Numbered from the stretch's first letter, positions 25,120 through 33,771 are shown. The stretch: DNA of 64,000 bases from Candidatus Zixiibacteriota bacterium (GCA_024231855.1 JAAEQD010000111.1:1-64000); one strand, 5' to 3'. Notes: generated by a model not told the origin, from the letters alone. Numbers and translations: made by a program.

Positions 25120-26480
25120 TTGAAAAAGCCAGGATTCTTATAGTCGATGATGATGAGGGGATTAGAAATCAACTCAAATGGGCTTTGGATGATGATTACA
25201 TTATCGAGGTAGCGGCGGATGCCACCGAGACTATGCAAAGACTTAGAGAATTCCAGCCCGATTTGATAACCCTGGATATTTCACTTTCGCCCTTTGCCGG
25301 AGACCCGGATGGGATTGATCTTTTGGGCGAGATAGTCAAAATGGATTCAACGATCAAAGTATTAATGATTACGGGTCTGGAGGACAAGGCAAAGGCTCTG
25401 GATGCTGTTCGTCTGGGCGCTTACGATTTTTATCAGAAACCGATTGATATAAGCGAAGTTAAGTTTATCATCACGCGAGCCCTGGGAATGCAATATCTCG
25501 AACGAGAAAATCGCCGTCTGGCCGAGAGTGTTTTCGAATCCATCGGTTATCAAAATATCGTCGGTAATCATCCAAGTATGCTGGAGATATTTCGGACTAT
25601 AGATTCTGTCGCGCCTATCGATATTACGGTCTTAATTACCGGCGAATCAGGGACGGGCAAAGAACTGGTGGCGCGGGCTATTCACGCTAAAAGCATGCGC
25701 AATAACAAGCCATTTATTCCAATTAACTGCGGCGCTATTCCGTCATCGCTACTAGAGTCCGAATTGTTTGGCCATGAGAAAGGTGCTTTTACGGGAGCTT
25801 ATCAGAGAAAAATCGGACGCCTGGAAACGGCCAATGAGGGTACGATTTTCCTCGATGAGATTGGCGAACTGCCGATGGAGCTTCAGGTTAAAATGCTGCG
25901 GTTTTTGCAGGACCATACACTGGAGCGCATTGGCGGTAAATCTTCAATTGAACTCGATGTACGGGTGGTGGCCGCCACCAACAAAGATTTGCAGCGGGCG
26001 ATGGCCGATAAATTGTTTCGGGATGATTTGTACTATCGCCTATCAGTGATTAATATCGAATTGCCGCCGTTACGTGATAGGGGCGACGATATCAAACTGT
26101 TGACGAAATATTTCCTGGATAAGTATTTACGTCAATTCTCAAAACCCGGGCTGACCCTGGCCAGGAAAACGATGAAGGCAATAGAAAATTATGGCTGGCC
26201 GGGAAATATCAGAGAATTGGAAAACAGACTGAAAAGAGGCGTAATAGTCGCCCAGAGTGATGAGATAATCCCGGATGATATTAATATTGATGAGGTTGAG
26301 TTATCCGAAAAGAGCGAAATGTCCCTTTATGATTTTAGAAATGTTTATGAGAAACGATTTATCCAGCAAAGGGTAGAGGCGAATAGATGGAATATCTCTA
26401 AGGTCGCCCGTGAACTCGATTTAAGCCGGACCACATTATATGATCTTCTGAACAAATACGGTATATCCAAAAAGAAATAA
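25113..26480 (+). CDS. prsR: PrsR-like sigma54-dependent response regulator
   Basis: 455 residues: a receiver domain (1-125, phospho-acceptor Asp55 in LITLDIS), an AAA+ sigma54-activation domain (~145-385; Walker A GESGTGKE at 177-184, GAFTGA at 224-229 for RpoN contact), and a Fis-type helix-turn-helix (~415-452; SKVARELDLSRTTLYDLLNKYG). The QLKWAL and GAYDFYQKPID segments are typical of the PEP-CTERM response regulator family. Likely targets are the sigma54-type promoters at 18364, 26704 and 27536. It overlaps prsK and should be phosphorylated by it. Confidence 0.88.
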   Translation: MLIEKARILIVDDDEGIRNQLKWALDDDYIIEVAADATETMQRLREFQPDLITLDISLSPFAGDPDGIDLLGEIVKMDSTIKVLMITGLEDKAKALDAVRLGAYDFYQKPIDISEVKFIITRALGMQYLERENRRLAESVFESIGYQNIVGNHPSMLEIFRTIDSVAPIDITVLITGESGTGKELVARAIHAKSMRNNKPFIPINCGAIPSSLLESELFGHEKGAFTGAYQRKIGRLETANEGTIFLDEIGELPMELQVKMLRFLQDHTLERIGGKSSIELDVRVVAATNKDLQRAMADKLFRDDLYYRLSVINIELPPLRDRGDDIKLLTKYFLDKYLRQFSKPGLTLARKTMKAIENYGWPGNIRELENRLKRGVIVAQSDEIIPDDINIDEVELSEKSEMSLYDFRNVYEKRFIQQRVEANRWNISKVARELDLSRTTLYDLLNKYGISKKK

Positions 26481-26518
26481 ACCAACCCCGACCAACTATA
26501 TAAATTGAATTTTATCTA

Positions 26519-26534
26519 GATCGACTGGTCGATC
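26519..26534. repeat. Perfect 7-bp inverted repeat upstream of pilin 1
   Basis: GATCGAC (26519-26525) and GTCGATC (26528-26534) flank TG. Lying about 170 bases upstream of the sigma54-like element, it is well placed as an enhancer site for an NtrC-type activator. It could also be the stem of a weak terminator, but no T tract follows. Confidence 0.45.
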
Positions 26535-26703
26535 AAAATATGTATTACACGTTTCAGAGTGAATCAGCCGTAGCCGTGTTGCTATTAGCTAATATATTAT
26601 TATTTCTCCCGAGTTAATAATGTTTCAAAAAGTAGCGACATAAATATTATCAAATTATATCCAGTCGGGTTAAAAAACGTGGATTGAGCAAAATTCTATC
26701 GTA

Positions 26704-26719
26704 TGGCATGGATTTTGTA
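26704..26719 (+). promoter_or_regulatory. Sigma54-like promoter of pilin 1 (one -12 mismatch)
   Basis: TGGCATGGATTTTGTA has GG at 26705-26706 and GT at 26717-26718, ten bases apart; RpoN promoters normally have GC at the second site. The same GT variant precedes pilin 2. The implied leader is about 140 bases long. Confidence 0.5.
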
Positions 26720-26868
26720 TATTTATTTAACGGAAAACTGATAATGGGTAATCAAAATTGCTTGACGAGGGACAAATAGAGAGAGTTATTAACGGAAATA
26801 AACAGGAAATATGAAAGAAAGAAGTATAAATATTTGCCGATATATAGAGAAAGATTGAGGTGGTGGTT

Positions 26869-27282
26869 ATGAAAAGATCCAACAAAGGCTTTACCCTGAT
26901 TGAATTAATGATAGTTGTAGTTATCATTGGGATATTGTCAGCATTGGCCATACCGCGGTTTTTCAGGGCTGCCACTAAGGCGAAGCAATCGGAGGCGCGT
27001 GAGGTTCTTAAGCAGGTCTACACGATGCAGCGGGCTTATTTCGTTGAACATGAGACCTATATCCTTAATGGAGCTACCGCCGATGCCGGTAATACTACCG
27101 CTTTTGCCCTTATTGCGATAGAACTTATGCCAAGTGCCCGTTATTCATTTGCCATGGTTGCCGCGGCTAATACATTTTCCTGTACTGCTACGTCCAATCT
27201 TGATGACGATGCCGCTATAGATACCTGGACTATCGATCAAACCGGCGCCTTAACGAATACGATCGACGATTCGGTGCTATGA
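26869..27282 (+). CDS. Type IV pilin, paralogue 1
   Basis: 137 residues from the ATG at 26869, preferred because GAGGTGG lies 5-6 bases before it; GTG codons at 26860 and 26863 are less likely. The class III signal MKRSNKG is cut before FTLIE; Glu5 of the mature protein is present, and a hydrophobic helix follows (LMIVVVIIGILSALAIPRF). The C-terminal half has a single cysteine (FSCTAT) and ends DTWTIDQTGALTNTIDDSVL, a pattern shared with PilA-type pilins of Geobacter and Myxococcus. It is probably the major or a minor pilin for twitching or adhesion. A paralogue lies 379 bases downstream and the prepilin peptidase follows. Confidence 0.92.
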   Translation: MKRSNKGFTLIELMIVVVIIGILSALAIPRFFRAATKAKQSEAREVLKQVYTMQRAYFVEHETYILNGATADAGNTTAFALIAIELMPSARYSFAMVAAANTFSCTATSNLDDDAAIDTWTIDQTGALTNTIDDSVL

Positions 27283-27324
27283 TAGCCAAATATAACTAGT
27301 TAAATAGTAATCAGATAGCTTAAA

Positions 27325-27352
27325 AACCCGGCTAACGACCGGGTTTTTTTTA
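27325..27352 (+). terminator. Rho-independent terminator after pilin 1
   Basis: AACCCGG (27325-27331) and CCGGGTT (27339-27345) form a 7-bp stem with a 7-base loop, followed by a run of T. Confidence 0.88.
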
Positions 27353-27401
27353 TTTCCAAATACCAATAATGTTCAACATTAATCATTTATCGGGGGTGAT
27401 T

Positions 27402-27429
27402 ATCGCATTTTGCAAAATGCAATGGCGAT
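27402..27429. repeat. Perfect 16-bp palindrome with outer arms, candidate enhancer
   Basis: GCATTTTGCAAAATGC (27405-27420) is a perfect palindrome. Outer arms ATCGC (27402-27406) and GCGAT (27425-27429) also pair. Its centre is about 125 bases upstream of the sigma54-like element of pilin 2, the usual distance for an enhancer-binding activator. Confidence 0.55.
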
Positions 27430-27535
27430 TTCCGCCTGAACATACAATTGATTCATCGCGTTACTACGGTATGGCGCATGTTACTCTATTGAAACACAGT
27501 CACTTATAAGTAATATTGGGGTGATTGGTTAATTT

Positions 27536-27551
27536 TGGCACGCTGTTTGTT
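27536..27551 (+). promoter_or_regulatory. Sigma54-like promoter of pilin 2
   Basis: TGGCACGCTGTTTGTT has a perfect -24 box (TGGCACG, GG at 27537-27538) and GT at 27549-27550 after ten bases, one mismatch from the RpoN consensus. Transcription should begin near 27561, giving a ~100-base leader. Confidence 0.6.
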
Positions 27552-27661
27552 TAAGTAAAGGCTTGAAAGCAACGAAAAATGAAAATGAGATTAAAGAAAA
27601 AGACAAGGCAAACGATAAGAAACAAAGAAACAATAAACCCTTAAAAACGGCGAGGTGAACA

Positions 27662-28087
27662 ATGTTAAGCAAGTTCCACAAAAGCAACAAAGGTTTTACA
27701 CTGATTGAATTGATGATCGTTGTGGTCATCATCGGTATTTTGGCTGCTTTGGCTATCCCGAGATTTATGCGCTCGACAACCAAGGCAAAAATGTCTGAAG
27801 CCAGACAGCTGCTCAAACAGATCTATACGATGCAGCGCGCTTTCCGTCAGGAAAACAATACTTACACCCTTAACGGTGCCAGTGCCAGTGCTGCCGCGCA
27901 GAACGGTTTTGCCGCCATCGGTGTGGAAGTCGGCGCCAGCGCTCGCTACGCTTACGCGATGACCGCTGCCGCAAACACTTTCCTTTGCACCGCGACTGCT
28001 GACCTGGATGACGATGCTGCCGTCGATACCTGGACGATCGATCAGAACGGTACTCTGACTCATACTATTGACGACTCGGTACTATAA
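27662..28087 (+). CDS. Type IV pilin, paralogue 2
   Basis: 141 residues from ATG, with GAGGTGAAC just upstream. MLSKFHKSNKG is cut before FTLIELMIVVVIIGIL, the standard class III pilin signal with Glu5. The mature protein carries one cysteine (FLCTAT) and ends DTWTIDQNGTLTHTIDDSVL. It is close to pilin 1 along its whole length but differs in the central loop (about 60-90: NNTYTLNGASASAAAQ). It is likely the main pilin because it has the stronger promoter and ribosome-binding site. It is processed by the peptidase encoded next. Confidence 0.93.
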   Translation: MLSKFHKSNKGFTLIELMIVVVIIGILAALAIPRFMRSTTKAKMSEARQLLKQIYTMQRAFRQENNTYTLNGASASAAAQNGFAAIGVEVGASARYAYAMTAAANTFLCTATADLDDDAAVDTWTIDQNGTLTHTIDDSVL

Positions 28088-28110
28088 AGAAGATCGAAAA
28101 AAGTATCTCG

Positions 28111-28137
28111 GGGGACCGGAAGGTCCCCTTTTTTTAT
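28111..28137 (+). terminator. Rho-independent terminator after pilin 2
   Basis: GGGGACC (28111-28117) and GGTCCCC (28122-28128) form a perfect 7-bp stem with loop GGAA, followed by nine T. Confidence 0.93.
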
Positions 28138-28171
28138 TTACTGTTAAGGATATTTAAGATAAGATAGGATC

Positions 28172-28966
28172 ATGATGGAATACTACTTCGCGATTTTTGT
28201 TTTTTTTGTAGGGCTATGTATCGGCAGCTTCGCTAATGTATGTATCTACCGTTTACCCAAGAAGATGTCCATTGTCAAGCCCGGCTCGAGTTGTCCGGCT
28301 TGCCAGACATCGATAAAGCCCTGGCATAATATACCGCTTGTCAGCTTTATAATTCTAGGCGGAAAGTGCAAATATTGCGGCACCAGCATAAGCTGGAGAT
28401 ATCCGATAATCGAGTTTATTTGCGGGGTGATGTTTCTCTATGCATATTATGATTTATTTTATCTGAATAACAATCTTTTTTTATTCATAGTTAGTTTGTA
28501 CTTATCATCAGTTTTTTTGATTATATTTTTTATCGATCTGGATCATAAAATTATTCCGGATTCACTTTCTCTATCGGGTATCATTATCGGATTCGCGATA
28601 AGTTTTCTTCCCGGTATGCCACTGGATTGGAAAGGTTCGCTTATCGGTATACTGGTCAGCGGCGGTTTATTTCTGGCAATTGCCGAAATCGGCGACAGGG
28701 TATTTAAAAAAGAAAGCATGGGCGGCGGTGATATAAAACTGGCTGCCATGATGGGCGGTTTTATCGGCTGGAAGGGAATTTTATTGGTTCTGGGAATAGG
28801 CTCTTTTCTGGGGGCTGTAATAGGCGGTTTGTCGCTGATGCTGGCTAAAGATAAAGAAGCCGCCCGGACTATTCCATTTGGTCCCTTTCTGGTGACCGCG
28901 GCAATTATCGTTTTCTATTGGGGCGACGATATCCTGAACGCTTATCTTAGGTTCGTCGGTTTATAA
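28172..28966 (+). CDS. pilD: Prepilin peptidase/N-methyltransferase (PilD/GspO)
   Basis: 264 residues with about eight membrane helices. The N-terminal domain has GSFANVCIYRLPK and two zinc-binding CxxC pairs (SCPACQ, CKYCG). The catalytic aspartates of this aspartic protease are in FFIDLDHKIIPD and MGGGDIKLAAMMG. It cleaves and N-methylates pilins at the inner membrane, here surely the two upstream pilins. It is separated from pilin 2 by a terminator, so it needs its own promoter or read-through. It starts at ATG 28172; the second Met codon follows immediately. Confidence 0.95.
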   Translation: MMEYYFAIFVFFVGLCIGSFANVCIYRLPKKMSIVKPGSSCPACQTSIKPWHNIPLVSFIILGGKCKYCGTSISWRYPIIEFICGVMFLYAYYDLFYLNNNLFLFIVSLYLSSVFLIIFFIDLDHKIIPDSLSLSGIIIGFAISFLPGMPLDWKGSLIGILVSGGLFLAIAEIGDRVFKKESMGGGDIKLAAMMGGFIGWKGILLVLGIGSFLGAVIGGLSLMLAKDKEAARTIPFGPFLVTAAIIVFYWGDDILNAYLRFVGL

Positions 28967-29006
28967 TTAACATAAAACTCTACTCTCTTCTGCCGATAAA
29001 TATTAT

Positions 29007-30818
29007 GTGAAAAAACTATTGAAAAAAAGATCCATTACTGACAGTTACGAAACTGAGATAAAAATATCCTTAGCCTTATTGATTTGCTTTTTGCTTTCGC
29101 TGAATTTCCTTTCGGCGTATTCTCTCAGCAAAGCCCGTCGGGCGCAATATAAAGGCTTCATTGAGAAGCTGGAAATTACGCTTGAGAACATTCGCCTGGA
29201 TATTCAATCAAACCGGGGGCGCCTGCCGGATATTTCCTATTTAAGCGATATAGCCGATCTATCGGGAATCGAAAAAATTGAAATCTTAGATAGTTTTGGC
29301 GGCCAGGTTATGTCAGTTAGCGACGCCAAAGATGATTATTTCGCCGAAGCGGCTATTACAACCGCGTCAATACGCGACAACAATGACAATATCGCTTATT
29401 ATATTTCCGTCGGATCGGTTAATAGAGAGGGTAAAAACCTGCAGCGCCTGGCTTTATTCGATACTATTTTCAGGCTTTGCGGGCTTGTGGCGGGTTTAGT
29501 CGTGGCCTACCTGTTTATCAGGACCGTGATGAATCCTTATCGAAAAATTAAAAAGGAAGCGGCCAAATTAGACCTTCCTCAAATCAACCTCAATGATGCC
29601 GATGGCGTAGAATACGCGGTACGTACGTTTCAGGAAGTGATCCGTGAACTGAAGAAAAAAGAGCGGATACTGCAATCGTTGTATGACAGCTCGGAAAAAC
29701 GCGCCGATTCTCTGGCTCGATATAACGAATATATTCTGGGCGGTATATCATCGGGCGTGATTATCTGTAATAACAAGGGTGTCATAACGCGATTCAATCC
29801 GGCCGCTGAGAAAATTATCGGTTTCAAGCAGAAAAATAGCCAGGACCGGCATTTCAAAGAAGTATTTGGCAGCGAACATCATATTTCGGTAATATTAAGC
29901 GAAGCCTTGAATAATGATCAGACATATTCCCGCACGGAATATAATACAACCCGTGAAAACGGTGAGACACAGTGGATAGGCTTATCCTCATCACTAATTT
30001 CCGATAATCAACAAAATAAGATAGGCGCGGCTGTACTGTTGACCGATTTAACCAGGATCAAGAGACTCCAGGATATATCAGATTTCACCGAGAAAATGGC
30101 CGCCCTGGGCGAGATGTCGGCCGGACTGGCCCATGAGTTTCGTAACTCCGTGGCCGCTATAATGGGTTTTGGATCATTAATAAAAAAATTGATACCCCAG
30201 GATAATAAGGCTCATTCTATCGCCGAGCTTATAATTAACGAATCCCGGGCGACTGAGGAGATGCTTAGACGTTTCCTGACTTTTGCCAAACCTCTGGAAG
30301 TGATACCGGACAATATTAATATTAAGCAATTTATTGATGATTGTTTGAAGGCGGCCGTTGATTTTATAGGCGTTGGGGGTATTGAGGTTGTTGTCGAGGA
30401 TAATTCGAATAATCTGCGGATTCCCGCCGATCCAACTCTTTTAAAGAACGCCTTTAACAATCTGGTTATCAATGCCTGCCAGGCGATGGGGCAGACCGGC
30501 GTTTTAAGTATCGTGATCAATCATCCCGGCGAAAAGGACCATATCGAGATTAATATCACCGATACTGGTAAGGGTATCCCGCATGATATACTGCCGAAGA
30601 TATTCAATCCGTTTTTCACTACCAAGGACGAAGGCACCGGATTGGGCTTAGCCCTGGTTCGCAAGATAATCACAGGGCATATGGGCACAATCGATGTGGA
30701 AAGCGGCGAGGGGCGTGGCACTACCTTTATTATCTCATTGCCAACAGCCGTCGATTTGGAGCATACGACCGAAGTGCAAAAAAAGCAAGATTCTAAAGCT
30801 AAAACGGTTTTAACTTAA
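29007..30818 (+). CDS. Membrane PAS-domain sensor histidine kinase (orphan)
   Basis: 603 residues from GTG. The first membrane helix (about 20-42) and second (~150-170) bound a periplasmic loop of ~105 residues. A HAMP-like linker, coiled coil and PAS domain (~240-355; GVITRFNPAAEKIIGF) follow. The H box is AGLAHEFRNSVAAIMGF with His376, then N (NLVINACQAMG) and G boxes (DTGKGIPHDI, GTGLGLALV). It belongs to the NtrB-like class that usually pairs with a sigma54 activator. No regulator is adjacent; a PilS-like role at the pilins or cross-talk with PrsR is inference. It ends opposite the converging tldE. Confidence 0.88.
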   Translation: MKKLLKKRSITDSYETEIKISLALLICFLLSLNFLSAYSLSKARRAQYKGFIEKLEITLENIRLDIQSNRGRLPDISYLSDIADLSGIEKIEILDSFGGQVMSVSDAKDDYFAEAAITTASIRDNNDNIAYYISVGSVNREGKNLQRLALFDTIFRLCGLVAGLVVAYLFIRTVMNPYRKIKKEAAKLDLPQINLNDADGVEYAVRTFQEVIRELKKKERILQSLYDSSEKRADSLARYNEYILGGISSGVIICNNKGVITRFNPAAEKIIGFKQKNSQDRHFKEVFGSEHHISVILSEALNNDQTYSRTEYNTTRENGETQWIGLSSSLISDNQQNKIGAAVLLTDLTRIKRLQDISDFTEKMAALGEMSAGLAHEFRNSVAAIMGFGSLIKKLIPQDNKAHSIAELIINESRATEEMLRRFLTFAKPLEVIPDNINIKQFIDDCLKAAVDFIGVGGIEVVVEDNSNNLRIPADPTLLKNAFNNLVINACQAMGQTGVLSIVINHPGEKDHIEINITDTGKGIPHDILPKIFNPFFTTKDEGTGLGLALVRKIITGHMGTIDVESGEGRGTTFIISLPTAVDLEHTTEVQKKQDSKAKTVLT

Positions 30819-30831
30819 ACATGACCGGTTG

Positions 30832-30852
30832 ACTGTTTCAGTATTAACAGTT
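30832..30852. terminator. Weak bidirectional hairpin between converging genes
   Basis: ACTGTT (30832-30837) and AACAGT (30846-30851) pair around an 8-base loop; AAAA follows on the plus strand. It lies between the kinase gene and converging tldE. The stem is short and AT-rich. Confidence 0.25.
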
Positions 30853-30879
30853 AAAAATCGATTGCATTATTATAGTGAT

Positions 30880-32220
30880 TTAACTACCCGCTACCGTCAT
30901 CTCCGATATCTTGAAAGTAGGCGATGAGATAGGCCCCATCATCGTCAAATCATTGCCGATCATTTCAATATTCCGCATCATTTCAAGCATGTTGGAGGCG
31001 ACAGTCAATCCTTCAACGGGTCCGGCCAGCTTGCCGTTTTCTATCCAAAGGCCCGAAGCTCCCTGGGAATAATCGCCGGTGACCATATCGGCGCCGAAAC
31101 CCATCAGGTTGGTAATGTATAAACCGTTTTTAACCGAGCCGATAATATCATCGGGAGAATAGTCGCCGGCTTGCATATAGAAATTGAAACCGCCGATATC
31201 CGGGGTGGATGAATGACCTCTCTGGGCATTGGCCGTAGATATCGTTTTTGCTTTTCGGGCCGTATAAGTATCATACATGTAAGTAGCCAGTTTTCCATTA
31301 TTGATTATTTCCTTATTGACAGTTGGCAATCCTTCGCCATCGACAGGGGAGGAGGCCAGGCCTTTTTTGAGCCTGCCATCATCCATGATTGTGACTTTTT
31401 CGGATGCTATTTGCTGATTCAACTTATCAACCAGATAAGTCGCCCGTTTGAACACTGCATCGCCATTGACCGCCGATAAGATACCGCCGACAAACGAGGC
31501 TGCGGTTAAAGGATCGAAAACGACCGGTACCCTGGCGGTTTTCGGGGTAGTGGCCCCCAACATCCTGACTACTCTCTCAGCCGCGATTTCAGCGACTTTT
31601 TCCGGGCCATCCAGATCATCGAAATGCCTTTTAAATGAAAACCAATGACCGGTTTGAAGTTTTCCGTCTTCAACGGCAACCGGCACGCAATAAAGATAGC
31701 TATAGGAGCTTTTAAAACTATGACTCAATCCACGCGAATTGGAAATGAAAATCGTGGCATCCCCGTCATAAAAAGCGGCCCCTTCGGAATTATTAATCCG
31801 TTTATCGTAATCGAACATCCTTTTTTCCATCCGCTTGCACGTGTCGATTTTCCATGTCGGTTCCAGTTCAGCTAGTTTCGGATCGAATAAATCGAGATCG
31901 ATAGTTTCATCGATAACTAATTCCGGTAATCCGTTGAATTCATCCTCGGAAGCCTGCTCAGATAAATCAACTGCCGTTTGGGCCAGGTCTTCCAGATGGT
32001 TTTTCGTGAAATCCGAGGTAAACGCGAATCCCATTCGCCTGTTTTTAAATACCCTTATGCCCAGGCCCTGAGAGGTTGACTCTTTTAAAATTTCGACCTC
32101 GCCCATTCGAGTACTCACTTCTGATTCGCGAGCGGTCTCGATAAACACTTCGACCTCATCCGCGCTTTTTTTCAGCGCGAGTTTGATTATATCATTGCTC
32201 AAATCTATATATTCAGACAT
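30880..32220 (-). CDS. pmbA: TldE/PmbA-type subunit of the TldD/TldE metalloprotease
   Basis: 446 residues, normal for the family. The N-terminal part (ADEVEVFIETARESEVSTRMGEV) and C-terminal part (GASGLWIENGKLAGPVEGLTVASNM, then ending KISEMTVAGS) are typical. It lacks the HExxxH zinc site found in TldD, as expected for TldE. TldD and TldE form a heterodimer that degrades unfolded or modified peptides and matures some peptide antibiotics. It lies 4 bases after tldD on the same strand. No peptide precursor is visible, so a general proteolytic role is likely. Confidence 0.93.
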   Translation of the reverse strand: MSEYIDLSNDIIKLALKKSADEVEVFIETARESEVSTRMGEVEILKESTSQGLGIRVFKNRRMGFAFTSDFTKNHLEDLAQTAVDLSEQASEDEFNGLPELVIDETIDLDLFDPKLAELEPTWKIDTCKRMEKRMFDYDKRINNSEGAAFYDGDATIFISNSRGLSHSFKSSYSYLYCVPVAVEDGKLQTGHWFSFKRHFDDLDGPEKVAEIAAERVVRMLGATTPKTARVPVVFDPLTAASFVGGILSAVNGDAVFKRATYLVDKLNQQIASEKVTIMDDGRLKKGLASSPVDGEGLPTVNKEIINNGKLATYMYDTYTARKAKTISTANAQRGHSSTPDIGGFNFYMQAGDYSPDDIIGSVKNGLYITNLMGFGADMVTGDYSQGASGLWIENGKLAGPVEGLTVASNMLEMMRNIEMIGNDLTMMGPISSPTFKISEMTVAGS

Positions 32221-32224
32221 TGTA

Positions 32225-33709
32225 TTATACTTCTCCTCCCGTCATGCTTGGGGCGGCAATCTCGGTACCGCCAACAGTAATTTCGGATATCTTGCATGTT
32301 GGCATACCCACACCAACCGGCACCGATTGACCGTTTTTGCCGCAAGTACCGATTCCCGAGTCTAATTCCTGGTCCGAACCTGTCATGACAACTTTTTCCA
32401 GGACTTTTGGTCCCAGCCCTATCAAATTAGCTCCCTTCACGGGGGCGGTGATTCTACCGTCCTCAATCAAGTAACCTTCCGTAACTTCGAAGACAAACTG
32501 GCCATTTGAGATATCTACCTGACCGCCGCCAAAAGATTTAGCGAAAAATCCCTTCTTCACCGATTTGATTATATCCTCAGGTGAATGGTCGCCGGCGGCC
32601 ATGTATGTGTTTGTCATCCGGGGTAGAGGATAATGCTTGTAGGATTGGCGTCTCCCCGAACCGGTGGATTTGGTTTTCAGGAGACTTGCATTCAGGTAGT
32701 CGAACAGATAACCTTTCAATATTCCGTTTTCAATAAGTACATTTTTCGTCGTCTTCGTACCTTCATCGTCGATATTTAATGTTCCCCTCCGGTTAGGAAT
32801 TGTCCCGTCGTCGATAACCGTAACCAGTTCGGAGGCTACTTTCTGGCCGATTCTATCTGAGTAAAGGGAAGTTTTCTTTCGATTGAAATCCGCTTCCAAT
32901 CCATGTCCAACCGCTTCATGTAACAAGACCCCCGCCCAACCCTTGCCGAGGACGACTTCCTGGGGGCCTGCCGGGGCTTCACGGGCTTCCAGTTTAATGA
33001 TTGCTACCCGAGCCGCTTCCCGGGCTATATCTTCGGGCGTGAAGCTATCGAAAAAAGAAAAATCCACCCGGCCGCCGCCGCCATGATAACCTGATTGGCG
33101 CTGATTATCCTTTTCCGCGACTACGCTGACGTTTATCCGGCAAAGTGATTCCTGGTTATCAACCAACAGGCCATTCGAATTGGCGATTCTGTAGAATTTA
33201 ATTGAGTCGCCAAAGGAAGCGTTAACTTGCTTGATACGCTTATCGGCTCCATAGCCGGATTTGTTGGCGCGCCACAGCAGATCCGATTTTGCTTGGATCG
33301 CCATCTCGGCCGGATAAGATTTGACCGGGGATAAATCGGTTACGCCAACGGGGGAGACGTCCAGGCTCGCAACTTTCTCAGCCTGGCCGTTGTCGGCGAT
33401 AAAAGAGGCGGTTCTGGCAGCCCGCTTCAGATGATCGAACTCAAATGAATCCGAGAAAGCATAGCCGGTTTTTTCACCACAGATTACCCTTATTCCAACA
33501 CCCTGGATAATACCACATTGCGCCTGGCGGATTTTATTCTCCTCGAGAGCTACAGCATTTGTTATCGCGTATTCCGCGTAAATTTCAGCGAAGTCGCCGC
33601 CGCGTTGAAGGGCAATCGAAAACAAGCGCTTTTGAATATCCCTATCCAGCGCCTGATTGAATTGCCGGACTTTTATTTTAATGGTATCCGCGTACATATC
33701 ACTAGTCAA
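32225..33709 (-). CDS. tldD: TldD zinc metalloprotease subunit
   Basis: 494 residues. The zinc motif HEAVGHGLEAD lies at 264-274 (HExxxH), and the conserved C-terminal segment SGIGTCGKNGQSVPVG carries the conserved cysteine. It is the catalytic half of the TldD/TldE complex, cytosolic. The first ATG (33709) is used; a second in-frame ATG four codons later is possible. Upstream on the minus strand are TTTACA and TTTAAT boxes with 17-base spacing. It forms an operon with the TldE gene. Confidence 0.95.
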   Translation of the reverse strand: MTSDMYADTIKIKVRQFNQALDRDIQKRLFSIALQRGGDFAEIYAEYAITNAVALEENKIRQAQCGIIQGVGIRVICGEKTGYAFSDSFEFDHLKRAARTASFIADNGQAEKVASLDVSPVGVTDLSPVKSYPAEMAIQAKSDLLWRANKSGYGADKRIKQVNASFGDSIKFYRIANSNGLLVDNQESLCRINVSVVAEKDNQRQSGYHGGGGRVDFSFFDSFTPEDIAREAARVAIIKLEAREAPAGPQEVVLGKGWAGVLLHEAVGHGLEADFNRKKTSLYSDRIGQKVASELVTVIDDGTIPNRRGTLNIDDEGTKTTKNVLIENGILKGYLFDYLNASLLKTKSTGSGRRQSYKHYPLPRMTNTYMAAGDHSPEDIIKSVKKGFFAKSFGGGQVDISNGQFVFEVTEGYLIEDGRITAPVKGANLIGLGPKVLEKVVMTGSDQELDSGIGTCGKNGQSVPVGVGMPTCKISEITVGGTEIAAPSMTGGEV

Positions 33710-33742
33710 TTTGATTTACCTCATTTCAGTTCCATTATGCCA

Positions 33743-33771
33743 ATTAAATGATTCCGCATACTGCTTGTAAA
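33743..33771 (-). promoter_or_regulatory. Probable sigma70-type promoter of tldD-tldE
   Basis: On the minus strand TTTACA (33766-33771) and TTTAAT (33743-33748) are separated by 17 bases. The start point near 33736 precedes the tldD ATG by about 27 bases. Confidence 0.45.

Larger units (their letters stand above)
26481..26868 (+). other. 388-base intergenic region between prsR and the first pilin
   Basis: No protein gene is evident. The region is AT-rich and holds the inverted repeat at 26519-26534 and a sigma54-like element at 26704-26719. No clear terminator for prsR is seen, so some read-through into the pilin is possible. Confidence 0.6.
27353..27661 (+). other. Intergenic region between the pilins
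   Basis: No gene is seen. It contains the palindrome at 27402-27429, the sigma54-like element at 27536-27551 and an A-rich leader (about 27565-27645), ending in GGCGAGGTGAAC, the ribosome-binding site of pilin 2. Confidence 0.6.

Noticed and set aside
30880..33709. TldD/TldE as part of a modified-peptide (microcin-type) cluster
   Set aside because: No short precursor, modification enzyme or peptide exporter is seen nearby; the pair is common as a stand-alone protease.
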